From Clostridia bacterium (lineage in GTDB: Bacteria > Bacillota > Clostridia > Oscillospirales > Acutalibacteraceae), in assembly GCA_017537365.1 (NCBI GenBank), contig JAFYKZ010000030.1, forward strand, positions 17,615-81,614: DNA of 64,000 nt, in the 5' to 3' direction. Positions 1-9,259 of this stretch are shown piece after piece; position 1 is the stretch's first letter, and each line of letters begins with the position of its first letter. A model generated the notes under the pieces. It ran no database searches. It saw only the letters and a list, made by a program, of their open reading frames with translations, and had not been told where the DNA came from. The position numbers and the translations under genes were made by a program.

Positions 1-886
1 TTCCTAAAAGTATTTTAATATCTACTTTATTTTTAGGAACAGGCAAAGAAAGAAGTTCTTTTAAGGCTTTGCAGTAGTTTTTTAAACTGTTAGAAGCTTT
101 TAAGATATTTAGCGTTTGTTCTAAATCAGAAGAGGCAAAATATAAAAATGCAAAAAGCCGCAAATCTTCTGTTTTTAATCGGTCTATTATTTTAAAATTA
201 GGTAGATTTTCAATTTTTAGAAATTTCAAAGCACCCGAATTTATGAGAGGTGAAAAAGCTTCAAGATTTTCACCCATAACCGCCTTTTTAAGCTCGGATA
301 AAATTCGTTCGCTGCTAATTTTTTTTAGCAAATAAGCCATTTTGAGAGCGGCGTTTAAGGTGGTTTCTTCAATACTGAAATTAAGGGTTGAAGCAAACCT
401 GAAAAGCCTTAAAATTCTAAGTGCATCCTCAGTAAATCTTGTTTCGGGATTGCCCACGCATCTGAGTATTTTTTTCTTTATATCAGTATTTCCTCCGAAT
501 AGGTCAACAATGCCTTCATTTTCGTTATATGCTATTGCATTAACAGTGAAATCTCTTCTTGATAAATCTTCGGATAGATTATCAACAAATTTAATCGTAT
601 CAGGATGCCTGTGGTCGAGATAATCGGCTTCGGTGCGAAATGTTGTAACCTCAATGGGCTCGTTTTCTATTAAGACCGTAACCGTTCCGTGTTTTAATCC
701 TGTTGGTATAGTTTTTTTGAAAAGAGCGGTTATTTCGTCGGTATTAGCGCTTGTTGTTATATCAAAATCGTGAGGTGTTTTGCCCATAAGCATATCACGA
801 ACACAACCCCCAACAATATAGGCTTTATGCCCGCTTTTTTGGAGACTACTTAAAACATATTGAATTTTTTTCGGTATTTTAAGCAT
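1..886 (-). CDS. cca: CCA-adding tRNA nucleotidyltransferase, partial (C-terminus beyond left edge)
   Basis: The enzyme adds or repairs the 3' CCA end of tRNA in the cytoplasm. About 295 codons are visible and the frame stays open to base 2, so the C-terminal tRNA-binding part lies outside the window. The class II nucleotidyltransferase head is clear: GGCVRD near residue 26, then HDFDI supplying the paired aspartates, RRDFTVNA near residue 110, and the ATP-recognition helix EDALRILRLFRFAS near residue 155. The ATG at 886 is preferred because family homology begins there; an in-frame ATG at 898 would add four residues and neither has a strong Shine-Dalgarno site. It is divergent from murC. A poly(A) polymerase of the same superfamily is possible, but in Firmicutes this form is normally the CCA enzyme. 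Confidence 0.9.
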   Translation of the reverse strand, partial: MLKIPKKIQYVLSSLQKSGHKAYIVGGCVRDMLMGKTPHDFDITTSANTDEITALFKKTIPTGLKHGTVTVLIENEPIEVTTFRTEADYLDHRHPDTIKFVDNLSEDLSRRDFTVNAIAYNENEGIVDLFGGNTDIKKKILRCVGNPETRFTEDALRILRLFRFASTLNFSIEETTLNAALKMAYLLKKISSERILSELKKAVMGENLEAFSPLINSGALKFLKIENLPNFKIIDRLKTEDLRLFAFLYFASSDLEQTLNILKASNSLKNYCKALKELLSLPVPKNKVDIKILLG

Positions 887-935
887 ATTTTTTCCCATCT
901 TTCAAAAAAGGGTTTATTTTTACATTAAATAGTAG

Positions 936-956
936 TATAATATTATATTATATAAT
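936..956 (+). promoter_or_regulatory. Candidate promoter region of the murC operon
   Basis: The 87-bp divergent gap before murC contains two TATAAT hexamers (936-941 and 951-956) in a very AT-rich stretch. No good -35 box lies 17 bp upstream of either, so the exact promoter is uncertain. An AGGGGA Shine-Dalgarno site follows at 961-966. Confidence 0.35.
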
Positions 957-973
957 ATATAGGGGATAGTCTC

Positions 974-2347
974 ATGAAATTGCTTCGCGAAGAAGATAAG
1001 ATAATAACCGAGGTTAAAAGGGTTCATTTTATTGGCATCGGTGGTAGCGGTATGTGTCCGCTAGCGGAGATTTTAAATAAAAAGGGCTATATTTTAACCG
1101 GCTCTGATAATAACGAAAGCGACCCGCTTAAAAGAATTAAAAATTTAGGTATTAAGGTGTTTATGGGGCATAACCCTGAGAATATTGAGGGCGCAGAGCT
1201 TATCGTGTATTCTGCCGCAATTTCAGAGGATAACCCTGAAATAGTTGCCGCTCGCGAAAAGGGTATACCAACTATGGAGCGCTCGCATCTTTTGGGTGCT
1301 TTAACCCGCCAGTTTGATAATGTTATCGGTGTTTGCGGAACACACGGCAAAACCACCGTTACCTCTATGATAACACAAATTTTGCTTTTAAACAAGTGCG
1401 ACCCTTCGGCTGTTATCGGTGGCAGACTTCCTCTTGTTAACTCCAACGGGGTTACGGGTGGTTCCGAAACCTTGGTTTGCGAGGCTTGCGAATTTGTTGA
1501 TACATTTTTGCAAATGTCTCCCGATATTTCGGTTTTACTTAATATTGATAACGACCATCTTGATTATTTTAAAACGATGGATAACTTGATATTATCATTT
1601 CATAAATTTATTAAAATGTCAAGCAAAGCTTATATAAACGGCGATGATGAGTTGTGTTATAAAGCCGCAATGGATATAAATGCCGATATAGTAACCTTTG
1701 GTTTTGAAAGCAAAAATGATTATTATGCCGAAAATATTGAGGCAGGCAAATTTGGTTTTTGCTATGATGTTATGAGCAAGGGCGAAAAAATAGCCAGAAT
1801 AGAGCTTAAGGCTCCAGGTCGCCATAATGTTTTAAATTCCTTGGCTTCATTTGCGGTTTGTTATGAACAGGGTGTTGATGCCGAGGGTATTAAATCGGCA
1901 TTAGAAAAATTTACGGGCGCAGGCAGAAGATTTGAGTTTATAGGCGAGTTCGAAAACTTCATCTTGGCAGATGATTATGCGCATCACCCCACTGAAATCA
2001 AAGCAACTCTTAATGCCGCAAAGCAGTTAAATTATAACCGCGTTATTGCAGTTTTCCAACCATTTACTTTTTCGAGAACTGCCTTATTAAAGGATGAGTT
2101 TATAGAGGCTTTATCTATTGCAGACAAGGTTATTTTAACCTCTATTATGGGCTCGCGCGAGGTTAACACCTATGGAATAAGCTCTGAGGATATCAAGGAA
2201 AAATTAAATGACGCTATTATAGTTGACGGATTTGAAAATATTGCTGATGCTATTATCGAAACCACCCAAAAAGGTGATATTGTTATAACTATGGGTGGCG
2301 GCGATATTTATAAAGCGGCATATATAGTAAAAGAAAAGTTGGGCTGA
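974..2347 (+). CDS. murC: UDP-N-acetylmuramate--L-alanine ligase MurC
   Basis: This cytoplasmic peptidoglycan enzyme adds L-alanine to UDP-MurNAc using ATP. At 457 aa it has normal family length. The N-terminal Rossmann motif GIGGSGM (residues about 21-27) binds the UDP-sugar, the ATPase P-loop GTHGKTT lies at about 122-128, and DDYAHHPTE near residue 330 marks the C-terminal Mur ligase domain. An AGGGGA Shine-Dalgarno site precedes the ATG. It opens a run of nine co-directional genes with gaps below about 35 bases that ends at the terminator near 12231, so it is probably the first gene of that operon. Confidence 0.96.
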   Translation: MKLLREEDKIITEVKRVHFIGIGGSGMCPLAEILNKKGYILTGSDNNESDPLKRIKNLGIKVFMGHNPENIEGAELIVYSAAISEDNPEIVAAREKGIPTMERSHLLGALTRQFDNVIGVCGTHGKTTVTSMITQILLLNKCDPSAVIGGRLPLVNSNGVTGGSETLVCEACEFVDTFLQMSPDISVLLNIDNDHLDYFKTMDNLILSFHKFIKMSSKAYINGDDELCYKAAMDINADIVTFGFESKNDYYAENIEAGKFGFCYDVMSKGEKIARIELKAPGRHNVLNSLASFAVCYEQGVDAEGIKSALEKFTGAGRRFEFIGEFENFILADDYAHHPTEIKATLNAAKQLNYNRVIAVFQPFTFSRTALLKDEFIEALSIADKVILTSIMGSREVNTYGISSEDIKEKLNDAIIVDGFENIADAIIETTQKGDIVITMGGGDIYKAAYIVKEKLG

Positions 2348-2348
2348 T

Positions 2349-3497
2349 ATGACAGAGAAATTATACGATTTAGATTCTTATATAAAAGAATTTACCGCAA
2401 CTGTTTTGGAATGTGAAGAAATAGAAGGCGGATATAAAATTTTGCTCGATAAAACCGCATTTTTTCCAGAGGGCGGAGGTCAACCAAGCGATATTGGTTT
2501 TTTAGATGATATAGAAGTTTTTGATGTTAAAGAAAAAGGCGATAAAATTTATCATTATACCGATAAACCTTTTGAAAAGGATAAAGAGGTAAAGGGCAAA
2601 ATAAATTTTGAGCGCAGATTTGATTTTATGCAGCAGCATTCTGCTGAGCATATTGCATCGGGTATAGCGAATAAACTTTTTGGCTGTGAAAATGTTGGTT
2701 TTCATTTATCGGAGGATATAGTTACCTTTGATTTTGATAAAATGCTTTCTCGCGAGCAGATAAACGAGATAGAAATTCTTTGCAATAAAGCGGTTTTTGA
2801 AAATAACAGTATCAAGGCTTATTATCCCGAAAAGGAAGAATTGGAAAAGTTAGAATACCGCAGTAAAAAAGAGCTTGACGGTGCTATAAGAATTGTTGAA
2901 ATAGAAAATGCGGATATCTGCGCTTGTTGCGCGCCTCATGTTAATAAAACGGGTGAAATTGGTCTTATAAAGCTTCTAGGAACCGAGAAGCTCAGAGGCG
3001 GAATAAGAATTGAGCTAAAAGCCGGAAACCGCGCTTTAAAAGATTATAACGAGCGGTATGAGGAAACAAGAAAAATCGGAGAAATGCTTGCGGTTAAATA
3101 TAATGAAACCGCCGAGGCAGTTGAAAGATTGAATAAAACCTTATCCGAGCAAAAGGCTCAGATTACCGATTTAAAACGCCGCATTTTAGAAATGCGAGCT
3201 GAAAGCTTTAATCCCGAAACCGATAAAACTGCCGAATTTTTAGAAAATGCCGATATGAAAGAGCTTCAAGCTTATGCGGACAAGCTTTATAAAAAAGCAG
3301 GCGGCATAAGAGCGGTATTTAGTTTAAAAGCGGAGGGTGAATATTCTTTCGTTATTTGCGGAGAACCAAACGAATTAAATGAGTTTTTTGCCGACTTCAA
3401 ATCGAAATTTACCGTTAAAGGCGGAGGCAGAAACGGTATGGTTCAAGGTAGTGTGTGTGGCGCAGAAGAGGATATTTTAAAGTTTTTTAACATTTAA
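2349..3497 (+). CDS. AlaX-type alanyl-tRNA editing protein with DHHA1 domain
   Basis: The 382-aa protein resembles the editing half of AlaRS without the synthetase core. The N-terminal part carries FPEGGGQP (about residue 38). The editing-site zinc ligands appear as QHSAEH (about 95) and a CACCAPHVNKTGEIG segment (about 190-205). A coiled-coil stretch (about 240-290) and a C-terminal DHHA1-like region ending in GGGRNGMVQG follow. AlaX-L proteins hydrolyse Ser-tRNA(Ala) or Gly-tRNA(Ala) in trans; that role is inferred from the family. It begins one base after the murC stop, indicating translational coupling. It is too short, and lacks the motifs, to be AlaRS itself. Confidence 0.82.
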   Translation: MTEKLYDLDSYIKEFTATVLECEEIEGGYKILLDKTAFFPEGGGQPSDIGFLDDIEVFDVKEKGDKIYHYTDKPFEKDKEVKGKINFERRFDFMQQHSAEHIASGIANKLFGCENVGFHLSEDIVTFDFDKMLSREQINEIEILCNKAVFENNSIKAYYPEKEELEKLEYRSKKELDGAIRIVEIENADICACCAPHVNKTGEIGLIKLLGTEKLRGGIRIELKAGNRALKDYNERYEETRKIGEMLAVKYNETAEAVERLNKTLSEQKAQITDLKRRILEMRAESFNPETDKTAEFLENADMKELQAYADKLYKKAGGIRAVFSLKAEGEYSFVICGEPNELNEFFADFKSKFTVKGGGRNGMVQGSVCGAEEDILKFFNI

Positions 3498-3522
3498 GAT
3501 TATGAAAATCAGGAGAGAAAAA

Positions 3523-4491
3523 ATGAACAATAAACCAATACTTTGGATAGTTATTCCGTGTTATAATGAAGAGGAAGTATTACCTATAACTTCACCAATT
3601 TTCCTTAATAAAATTAAAGAGTTAATTTCTAAGGATAAAATTGATAAAAAAAGTCGAATATTATTTGTTAATGATGGTTCCAAGGATAAAACTTGGAATT
3701 TGATATGCGCTCTTTCAAAGCAAGACGAACATTTTATTGGCATTTCTCAAAGTAGAAATCGTGGACATCAAAATGCCGTTTTAGCAGGGCTTATGGAATC
3801 AATTGATAAATGTGATATTACTATATCTATTGACTGTGATGGGCAGGACGACATTAATGCTATGGATGATATGGTTGAAGAATATTTAAATGGTTGTGAA
3901 ATCGTATATGGTGTTCGTTCTGATAGAAAAACTGATACTTGGTTTAAACGAACTACGGCACAAGGGTTTTATAAAATTCTTAAATTCATGGGTGCAGATG
4001 TGGTTTATAACCATGCGGATTATCGTCTAGTAAGTAATAGAGTAATAAAACACTTTGCTGATTTTAAAGAAGTCAATTTGTTTTTGCGCGGTCTGTTTCC
4101 ACTCGTTGGTTTTAAAAGTACAAGCGTATATTATGAGCGTTCGGAAAGAATTGCGGGAGAGAGTCATTATCCTTTTAGAAAAATGCTGGCATTGGCGTTT
4201 GATGGTATCACTAGTCTTTCGGTTAAACCAATAACATTCATTATAAGCTCCGGATTCATATTCTCGGTTTTGGGAGTTGTTTTACTTTTATTAAGTTTGA
4301 TTTTTGCTATTTTCACTTCAATCCCGAGCACAATATGTTTTTTAGTTGGTGTTTTATGTTTTTTATCGGGAGTTCAGCTTATTGCCATAGGTATAGTAGG
4401 TGTTTATATAGGTAAAACATATATGGAAACCAAGGCGAGACCTCGGTATATTATCAGTGAGCATACAAGAGGTGTAGATGATAATGATTAA
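3523..4491 (+). CDS. Family 2 glycosyltransferase, polyprenyl-phosphate sugar transferase (CsbB/GtrB-like)
   Basis: The family transfers a sugar from a nucleotide donor to undecaprenyl phosphate on the inner face of the membrane. The 322-aa protein has a GT-A domain with PCYNEE near the N-terminus, FVNDGSKDKT, and SIDCDGQDD as the DXD-type metal site. It ends in two hydrophobic segments (about residues 235-265 and 270-300), as in DPM1/GtrB/CsbB proteins. The ATG at 3523 is chosen because AGGAGAG lies at 3511-3517; an in-frame ATG at 3502 precedes that site. It is followed by YfhO- and GtrA-like genes, so together they form a complete three-component cell-surface glycosylation set. The donor sugar cannot be told from sequence. 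Confidence 0.85.
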   Translation: MNNKPILWIVIPCYNEEEVLPITSPIFLNKIKELISKDKIDKKSRILFVNDGSKDKTWNLICALSKQDEHFIGISQSRNRGHQNAVLAGLMESIDKCDITISIDCDGQDDINAMDDMVEEYLNGCEIVYGVRSDRKTDTWFKRTTAQGFYKILKFMGADVVYNHADYRLVSNRVIKHFADFKEVNLFLRGLFPLVGFKSTSVYYERSERIAGESHYPFRKMLALAFDGITSLSVKPITFIISSGFIFSVLGVVLLLLSLIFAIFTSIPSTICFLVGVLCFLSGVQLIAIGIVGVYIGKTYMETKARPRYIISEHTRGVDDND

Positions 4492-6781
4492 TACCAATAA
4501 GATTTATAATAAAATAAAAAAGATAGATGGTATGTTGTTATGTGGTATCTTAGCTGCATTAATTGCGTTAGTATCACTAGGTTGGATATATATAGTTGAT
4601 GGAGGAATTTTCACTTTAAGAGATGATTTTAATGTACAGCAAATTCCGTTCACAGCTATGGCACATAATAATTTACTTAACGGCTTTGACGGTTGGTGTT
4701 GGGAACTTGATTTAGGAACATCATTAATACAGGGATTAAGTTTTTATAATTTGGGAAGCCCGTTTTTTTGGGTTACTATGTTGTTTCCTGCTGAAGTCTT
4801 TCCTTATTTAGTTGGTATATTATATATTTTAAAATATATAGTTGCTGCAATAACTGCATATATGTATATAAATCTTTTTACTAAGCGTAACGAGTTTGCG
4901 ATTTTCGGTGCACTTTTATATGCTTTTTCAGGTTTTCAAGCTTCAAATTTATTGTTTTATCATTTTCATGATGTAGTGGCGCTTTTTCCGTTGATGCTTT
5001 ATGGTATGGAAAAGGCTATGGAAGACCGAAAAAATAGTAAAATTTTAATATTTGCTGTTTTTATAAATGCTCTTTTGAATTATTTTTTCTTTGTTCAAGA
5101 AGCAGTTTTTTTGGTAATATATTTTGTCGCAAGATTTTTAAAAGGTTCTATAAAGGTTATATTTGAAAGATTTTTCAGAAGTATTTATTCCTGCCTTTTA
5201 GGAATGGGAATGGCAGCAATTTTATTATTGCCTAACATTATGTACATTTTAGATAATCAACGAGCAGAATCTGAAAAGAGCTTAAATGATTTTACAATAT
5301 ATGCGCAGCATTTATTTTATATAATAAAGGGTTTAGTATTCCCGGGCGAGGCAATGCATGATCAAACCAGTGTTTTTATGCAGGAGTGGTCTTCAACATC
5401 TTTATATTTGCCGTTAGTAGGGCTTTCATTAGTATTGGGTTATATATTTACAAAAAGAGATTGGCTTTCGGGAATGTTGAAATTTTTATTTGTAGCTTCA
5501 ATAGTTCCAATACTTTCCTCTTCTTTTTTGATGTTTACAGAAAGCACTCGCAGATGGTGGTTTTTATTTTCATTAATGATGGCTTTGGCTTCGTCTTTGG
5601 CCTTAGAAAATAGAAAAAGTTTTAAAATTGAAAAAGGTATATTTGCGAATATTGCTATCGTAGTTGGATTTTATATAATTATTAAATCTATGCCATTAAA
5701 CCCAAACGATACTGAAGTTCTAGTTATGCATCCGGTTAGGATGGCGGCGTATTTTATTTTTTCTTTATCAGGATTAATTTTAGTATTCATTTTATTAAGA
5801 TTAAAGAAAATGCAATTAAAAGCAATTATTGCTTTTACGGCAGTATTTGCAATAATAACCACCGCTTCAACTGCGGCATTATATAAACGAGGTTATAAAA
5901 ATGCAAACGATTATAAATCGGATTTGCAGTTAGCAAATAAAATTGAGACTATTAATGACCAATATAGATATAATAATTCAGATAATGTTATTTCCATGGT
6001 TGGTTCGGTTGCTTCAACAAGTTCTTTTAGTTCTACTATTAATTATTCTATTTTAAAGTTTGATAAAATGTTTGATTTTCATAAACTAATTATAAGAATG
6101 GATAAAAATGAAATCAGAGGATTATCTGAATTATTAGCGGCTAAATATCAAATTGTTAATAAAGTATCAGATGATGATAAGGTGATACAAACTATTAACA
6201 CAAAAGATAAAACTTACTATATACTTGAAAATCCCGCTTGTCCAATAGGTTTTGCGGCTGATTCATATATTCTATATGAAGATATCCAAAAAATCAAAAA
6301 AGAAGACAGGGGTATAGCATTATTAGATGCATCGGTTATTTATGCTAAAGACGAGGAAAAAATATCTAATATAATTTCTAAACTTAATTTTGAAGAAGTG
6401 AATTTTGAAAAAAGCATAGAAGCGTATGTTAAAGAGACAGAAAGTCGGGCGGTAACTAATTTTTCGCGTAGCAGTAAGGGCTTTTTATGTGATGCTAATT
6501 ATGATAAAGATTCTTTAATATATTTTTCCGTACCGTTTGATGAGGGATGGACTGCTTATGTTGACGGCATTGAAACCGATATTATAAATTCTGGTGGAAT
6601 GATTCTTTTACCGGTATCAAAAGGGGAGCATAATATTGAATTCAAATATAATACTCCTGGCTTTAAGACGGGAATGTATATTTCAATAGTTAGTTTTTTA
6701 ATATATGCGGCTCTTTTGGTTGTGCAGTTTAAAAACAAAAAAGGTGGAAAAAGTGTTAAAAAAATTAATGAAGTTAATTAA
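4478..6781 (+). CDS. YfhO-like multi-pass membrane glycosyltransferase
   Basis: The 767-aa protein has about a dozen hydrophobic segments over residues 20-490 and a C-terminal extracytoplasmic domain of about 230 residues closing with one more membrane helix (about 735-755). The C-terminal segment reading FDEGWTAYVDG is typical of the YfhO (DUF6044-type, GT-C fold) family. In Bacillus, YfhO transfers a polyprenyl-linked sugar made by CsbB to a wall polymer such as lipoteichoic acid; a similar role is inferred here. The start overlaps the upstream gene by 14 bases, with a second in-frame ATG at 4484; either fits the AGAGGTG site. The acceptor polymer is unknown. Confidence 0.8.
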   Translation: MIMINTNKIYNKIKKIDGMLLCGILAALIALVSLGWIYIVDGGIFTLRDDFNVQQIPFTAMAHNNLLNGFDGWCWELDLGTSLIQGLSFYNLGSPFFWVTMLFPAEVFPYLVGILYILKYIVAAITAYMYINLFTKRNEFAIFGALLYAFSGFQASNLLFYHFHDVVALFPLMLYGMEKAMEDRKNSKILIFAVFINALLNYFFFVQEAVFLVIYFVARFLKGSIKVIFERFFRSIYSCLLGMGMAAILLLPNIMYILDNQRAESEKSLNDFTIYAQHLFYIIKGLVFPGEAMHDQTSVFMQEWSSTSLYLPLVGLSLVLGYIFTKRDWLSGMLKFLFVASIVPILSSSFLMFTESTRRWWFLFSLMMALASSLALENRKSFKIEKGIFANIAIVVGFYIIIKSMPLNPNDTEVLVMHPVRMAAYFIFSLSGLILVFILLRLKKMQLKAIIAFTAVFAIITTASTAALYKRGYKNANDYKSDLQLANKIETINDQYRYNNSDNVISMVGSVASTSSFSSTINYSILKFDKMFDFHKLIIRMDKNEIRGLSELLAAKYQIVNKVSDDDKVIQTINTKDKTYYILENPACPIGFAADSYILYEDIQKIKKEDRGIALLDASVIYAKDEEKISNIISKLNFEEVNFEKSIEAYVKETESRAVTNFSRSSKGFLCDANYDKDSLIYFSVPFDEGWTAYVDGIETDIINSGGMILLPVSKGEHNIEFKYNTPGFKTGMYISIVSFLIYAALLVVQFKNKKGGKSVKKINEVN

Positions 6782-7196
6782 AAGCGAAACGGGATTATAT
6801 TTGCTTTTCGGGGTTCTAACCACTTTGGTTAATTATGTGGTGTTTGTTTCTTTTTCGTTTATTTTAGGACACGAAATGGTGTTGATTACAAATACTATTG
6901 CTTTTATAGTTTCTGTAGTTTTTGCTTATATAACAAATAAATTATATGTATTTAAGAGTAAAAGTTGGGAATATAAGATATTATTAAAGGAAATATCTGC
7001 ATTTATTTTAGCAAGAGTTTTTTCTTACTTTTTTGAACAGATAGGGCTTTATATTTGTGCGGATATTTTGCATTTGGAAAAATATGCTATGCTAGGCATT
7101 GATGGTATTATTATTTCAAAAGCGATACTCAATATTTTCGTTATAATATTAAATTGGGTATTTAGCAAATTTATAATATTTAAAAAGGAAAAATAA
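6753..7196 (+). CDS. GtrA/GtcA-like flippase protein
   Basis: This is a small membrane protein of about 147 aa with four hydrophobic helices (about residues 15-40, 45-65, 85-105 and 118-140), as expected for the GtrA family. Members are thought to flip polyprenyl-phosphate-linked sugars to the outer face of the membrane. The GTG at 6753 is chosen because AAGGTGG lies five bases upstream; a longer reading from 6705 would overlap the YfhO gene by 77 bases without a better ribosome site. It completes the glycosyltransferase-YfhO-flippase cassette and sits two bases before prmA. Confidence 0.85.
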   Translation: MLKKLMKLIKSETGLYLLFGVLTTLVNYVVFVSFSFILGHEMVLITNTIAFIVSVVFAYITNKLYVFKSKSWEYKILLKEISAFILARVFSYFFEQIGLYICADILHLEKYAMLGIDGIIISKAILNIFVIILNWVFSKFIIFKKEK

Positions 7197-7197
7197 A

Positions 7198-8118
7198 ATG
7201 AACTGGACTGAAATTACTATAAACATTCCTCAAAAATATACCGATATGGCGGCGGCAATAGCTAATATGACTGTGCCTTACGGTATTTATATTGAGGATT
7301 ATTCGGATTTAGAAGAGCAAGCTTTGGAAATTGCTCATATTAATTTGATAGACGAGGGGCTTTTAGCTCGCGACCGCGAAAAATCGGTTATACATATTTA
7401 TATTTCCGAATGTGATAATGCTTATGAGGCTTTGGAGTTTCTTAAAGAGAGACTAAGCGCAGAGGGTATACCCTTTGAAATCGGCAGTATCGGTGTTGAT
7501 GACAGCGATTGGAATGAAAACTGGAAAAAGTATTTTCATACTATCGAAATCGGAGATAAATTAGCGGTTGTTCCAAGCTGGGAAGAATATGAAAATAAAG
7601 ACAACCGAACAGTTTTGAATATTGACCCGGGTGCCGCTTTTGGTACGGGAACTCATGCTACTACCTCGCTTTGCCTTAATGTTTTAGATAAAAGAGTAAC
7701 CGAGGATATGAGCGTTTTGGATATTGGTTGCGGAAGCGGTATTTTAGCTATAGCATCGGTGCTTTTGGGCGCAAAATCAGCTCTCGGTGTTGATATTGAT
7801 GCACAGTCGGTTAAAACCGCTAAGGAAAATGCCGAGATAAATGCTATTTCCGATAAAACTGATTTTATAGTTGGAAATCTGGCTGATAAGGTTAGTGGTA
7901 AATATGATATAATCTGCGCTAATATTGTGGCAGATGTTATAATAAGTCTTTTGCCTGATGTTGATAAGTTTTTGGCGGATAACGGTATAGTTATTATTTC
8001 GGGTATAATTGATATCAGAGAAGAAGACATAATGAAAGCGGTTAAAGATAATAACTTTGCTATCTTAGAGTCTCATTATAAAGATAATTGGTGCGCTTTT
8101 GTGCTTAAAAAGGAGTAA
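7198..8118 (+). CDS. prmA: Ribosomal protein L11 methyltransferase PrmA
   Basis: This enzyme trimethylates ribosomal protein L11 using S-adenosylmethionine. The 306-aa length is usual. An N-terminal substrate-recognition domain (about 1-100) is followed by a class I methyltransferase fold: DPGAAFGTGTHATT near 143, the SAM motif LDIGCGSGILAI near 175, and CANIVADV near 240. An AAGGA site precedes the ATG. The gene starts one base after the flippase gene and overlaps the upstream region of prfB, placing it among translation genes in the same operon. Confidence 0.95.
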   Translation: MNWTEITINIPQKYTDMAAAIANMTVPYGIYIEDYSDLEEQALEIAHINLIDEGLLARDREKSVIHIYISECDNAYEALEFLKERLSAEGIPFEIGSIGVDDSDWNENWKKYFHTIEIGDKLAVVPSWEEYENKDNRTVLNIDPGAAFGTGTHATTSLCLNVLDKRVTEDMSVLDIGCGSGILAIASVLLGAKSALGVDIDAQSVKTAKENAEINAISDKTDFIVGNLADKVSGKYDIICANIVADVIISLLPDVDKFLADNGIVIISGIIDIREEDIMKAVKDNNFAILESHYKDNWCAFVLKKE

Positions 8119-8122
8119 ATGT

Positions 8123-9259
8123 ATGCTTGAATTTGAACAACTCAAATTAAGGCTTAATGCAAACGAGCCTGAGCTTCGCGATTTAAAGGATGCTTTGGGA
8201 TATGAAAAGCTTAAAAATGAAATAGATGAGCTTGAAGCTAAGGCTTCTGCTCCTGATTTTTGGGATAATATGGAGGTTTCTCAAAAGATTCTTCAAAAAA
8301 CAGGCAAGCTTAAAAACACGGTTGAAAGCTATGATAAAATGTGCGCCTTGTTTGATGATTTGCAGGTTTTAATAGAGATGGGGGACGAGGAAGAGGATTT
8401 ATCTCTTATAGAAGAAATAGAAACCTCTTTAAAAGAGCTTGAAGACGGTTTGGCGGCTCAACGCTTGCAGACCTTGCTTACAGGTGAATACGATAAAAAT
8501 AACGCTTTGCTTACTTTCCATGCGGGCGCAGGCGGTACTGAGGCGATGGACTGGGTTTCAATGCTTGTTCGTATGTATACCCGTTGGACCGAGCGTCATG
8601 GCTTTAAGGTTCAGGTTTTAGATTTTTTAGACGGTGATGAAGCAGGTCTTAAAAGCGCAACGCTATCTATTGAGGGCGATAATGCTTACGGATATTTAAA
8701 ATCAGAGTCGGGCGTTCATAGATTGGTTAGAGTTTCTCCATTTGATGCTTCGGGAAGAAGACATACTTCTTTTGCTTCATTGGAGGTTATGCCCGAAATT
8801 ACTGATGACGCAGAAATCGAGATTAGAGAAGAGGATATCAAAATGGATGTTTTCCGTTCGTCAGGCGCGGGCGGTCAGCATATTAATAAAACCTCTTCGG
8901 CGGTTAGACTTACTCATATTCCAACCGGAATCGTGGTTGCTTGCCAGAATGAGCGAAGTCAATTCCAAAACCGAGATAGAGCTATGAAGCTTTTGAAATC
9001 AAAGCTTTTAGAAATTAAAGAGCGCGAGCATCTTGAAAAGATAGAGGATATTAAGGGTGTTCAAAAGGATATTGCTTGGGGTTCGCAGATAAGGTCTTAT
9101 GTATTTATGCCTTATACCTTGGCAAAAGACCATAGAACAGGCTATGATTCGGGTAATATAAACGCCGTTATGGATGGCGATTTAGACGGATTTATAAACG
9201 CATATTTAAAGGCGGCATCAAAAGGTGAGCTTTCTAATAATATAGGAGATGAAATATAA
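8123..9259 (+). CDS. prfB: Peptide chain release factor 2, no programmed frameshift
   Basis: RF2 terminates translation at UGA and UAA. The 378-aa protein carries the SPF anticodon-like tripeptide (RVSPFDASGRR, about residue 197) that separates RF2 from RF1, and the catalytic GGQ loop (GAGGQHINKTSSAVR, about 244). The start at ATG 8123 follows AAGGAG at 8110-8115; a reading from 8099 lies inside prmA. In many bacteria prfB contains an in-frame UGA near codon 26 that forces an autoregulatory +1 shift. Here the reading frame is continuous through that region, so that control is absent. The stop overlaps the next start (TAATG). Confidence 0.95.
   Translation: MLEFEQLKLRLNANEPELRDLKDALGYEKLKNEIDELEAKASAPDFWDNMEVSQKILQKTGKLKNTVESYDKMCALFDDLQVLIEMGDEEEDLSLIEEIETSLKELEDGLAAQRLQTLLTGEYDKNNALLTFHAGAGGTEAMDWVSMLVRMYTRWTERHGFKVQVLDFLDGDEAGLKSATLSIEGDNAYGYLKSESGVHRLVRVSPFDASGRRHTSFASLEVMPEITDDAEIEIREEDIKMDVFRSSGAGGQHINKTSSAVRLTHIPTGIVVACQNERSQFQNRDRAMKLLKSKLLEIKEREHLEKIEDIKGVQKDIAWGSQIRSYVFMPYTLAKDHRTGYDSGNINAVMDGDLDGFINAYLKAASKGELSNNIGDEI

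Noticed and set aside
342..623. Plus-strand open frame of 93 codons
   Set aside because: It is a shadow of the CCA enzyme read on the other strand.
8123..8260. Programmed frameshift site in prfB
   Set aside because: No in-frame TGA is present; the frame is continuous.
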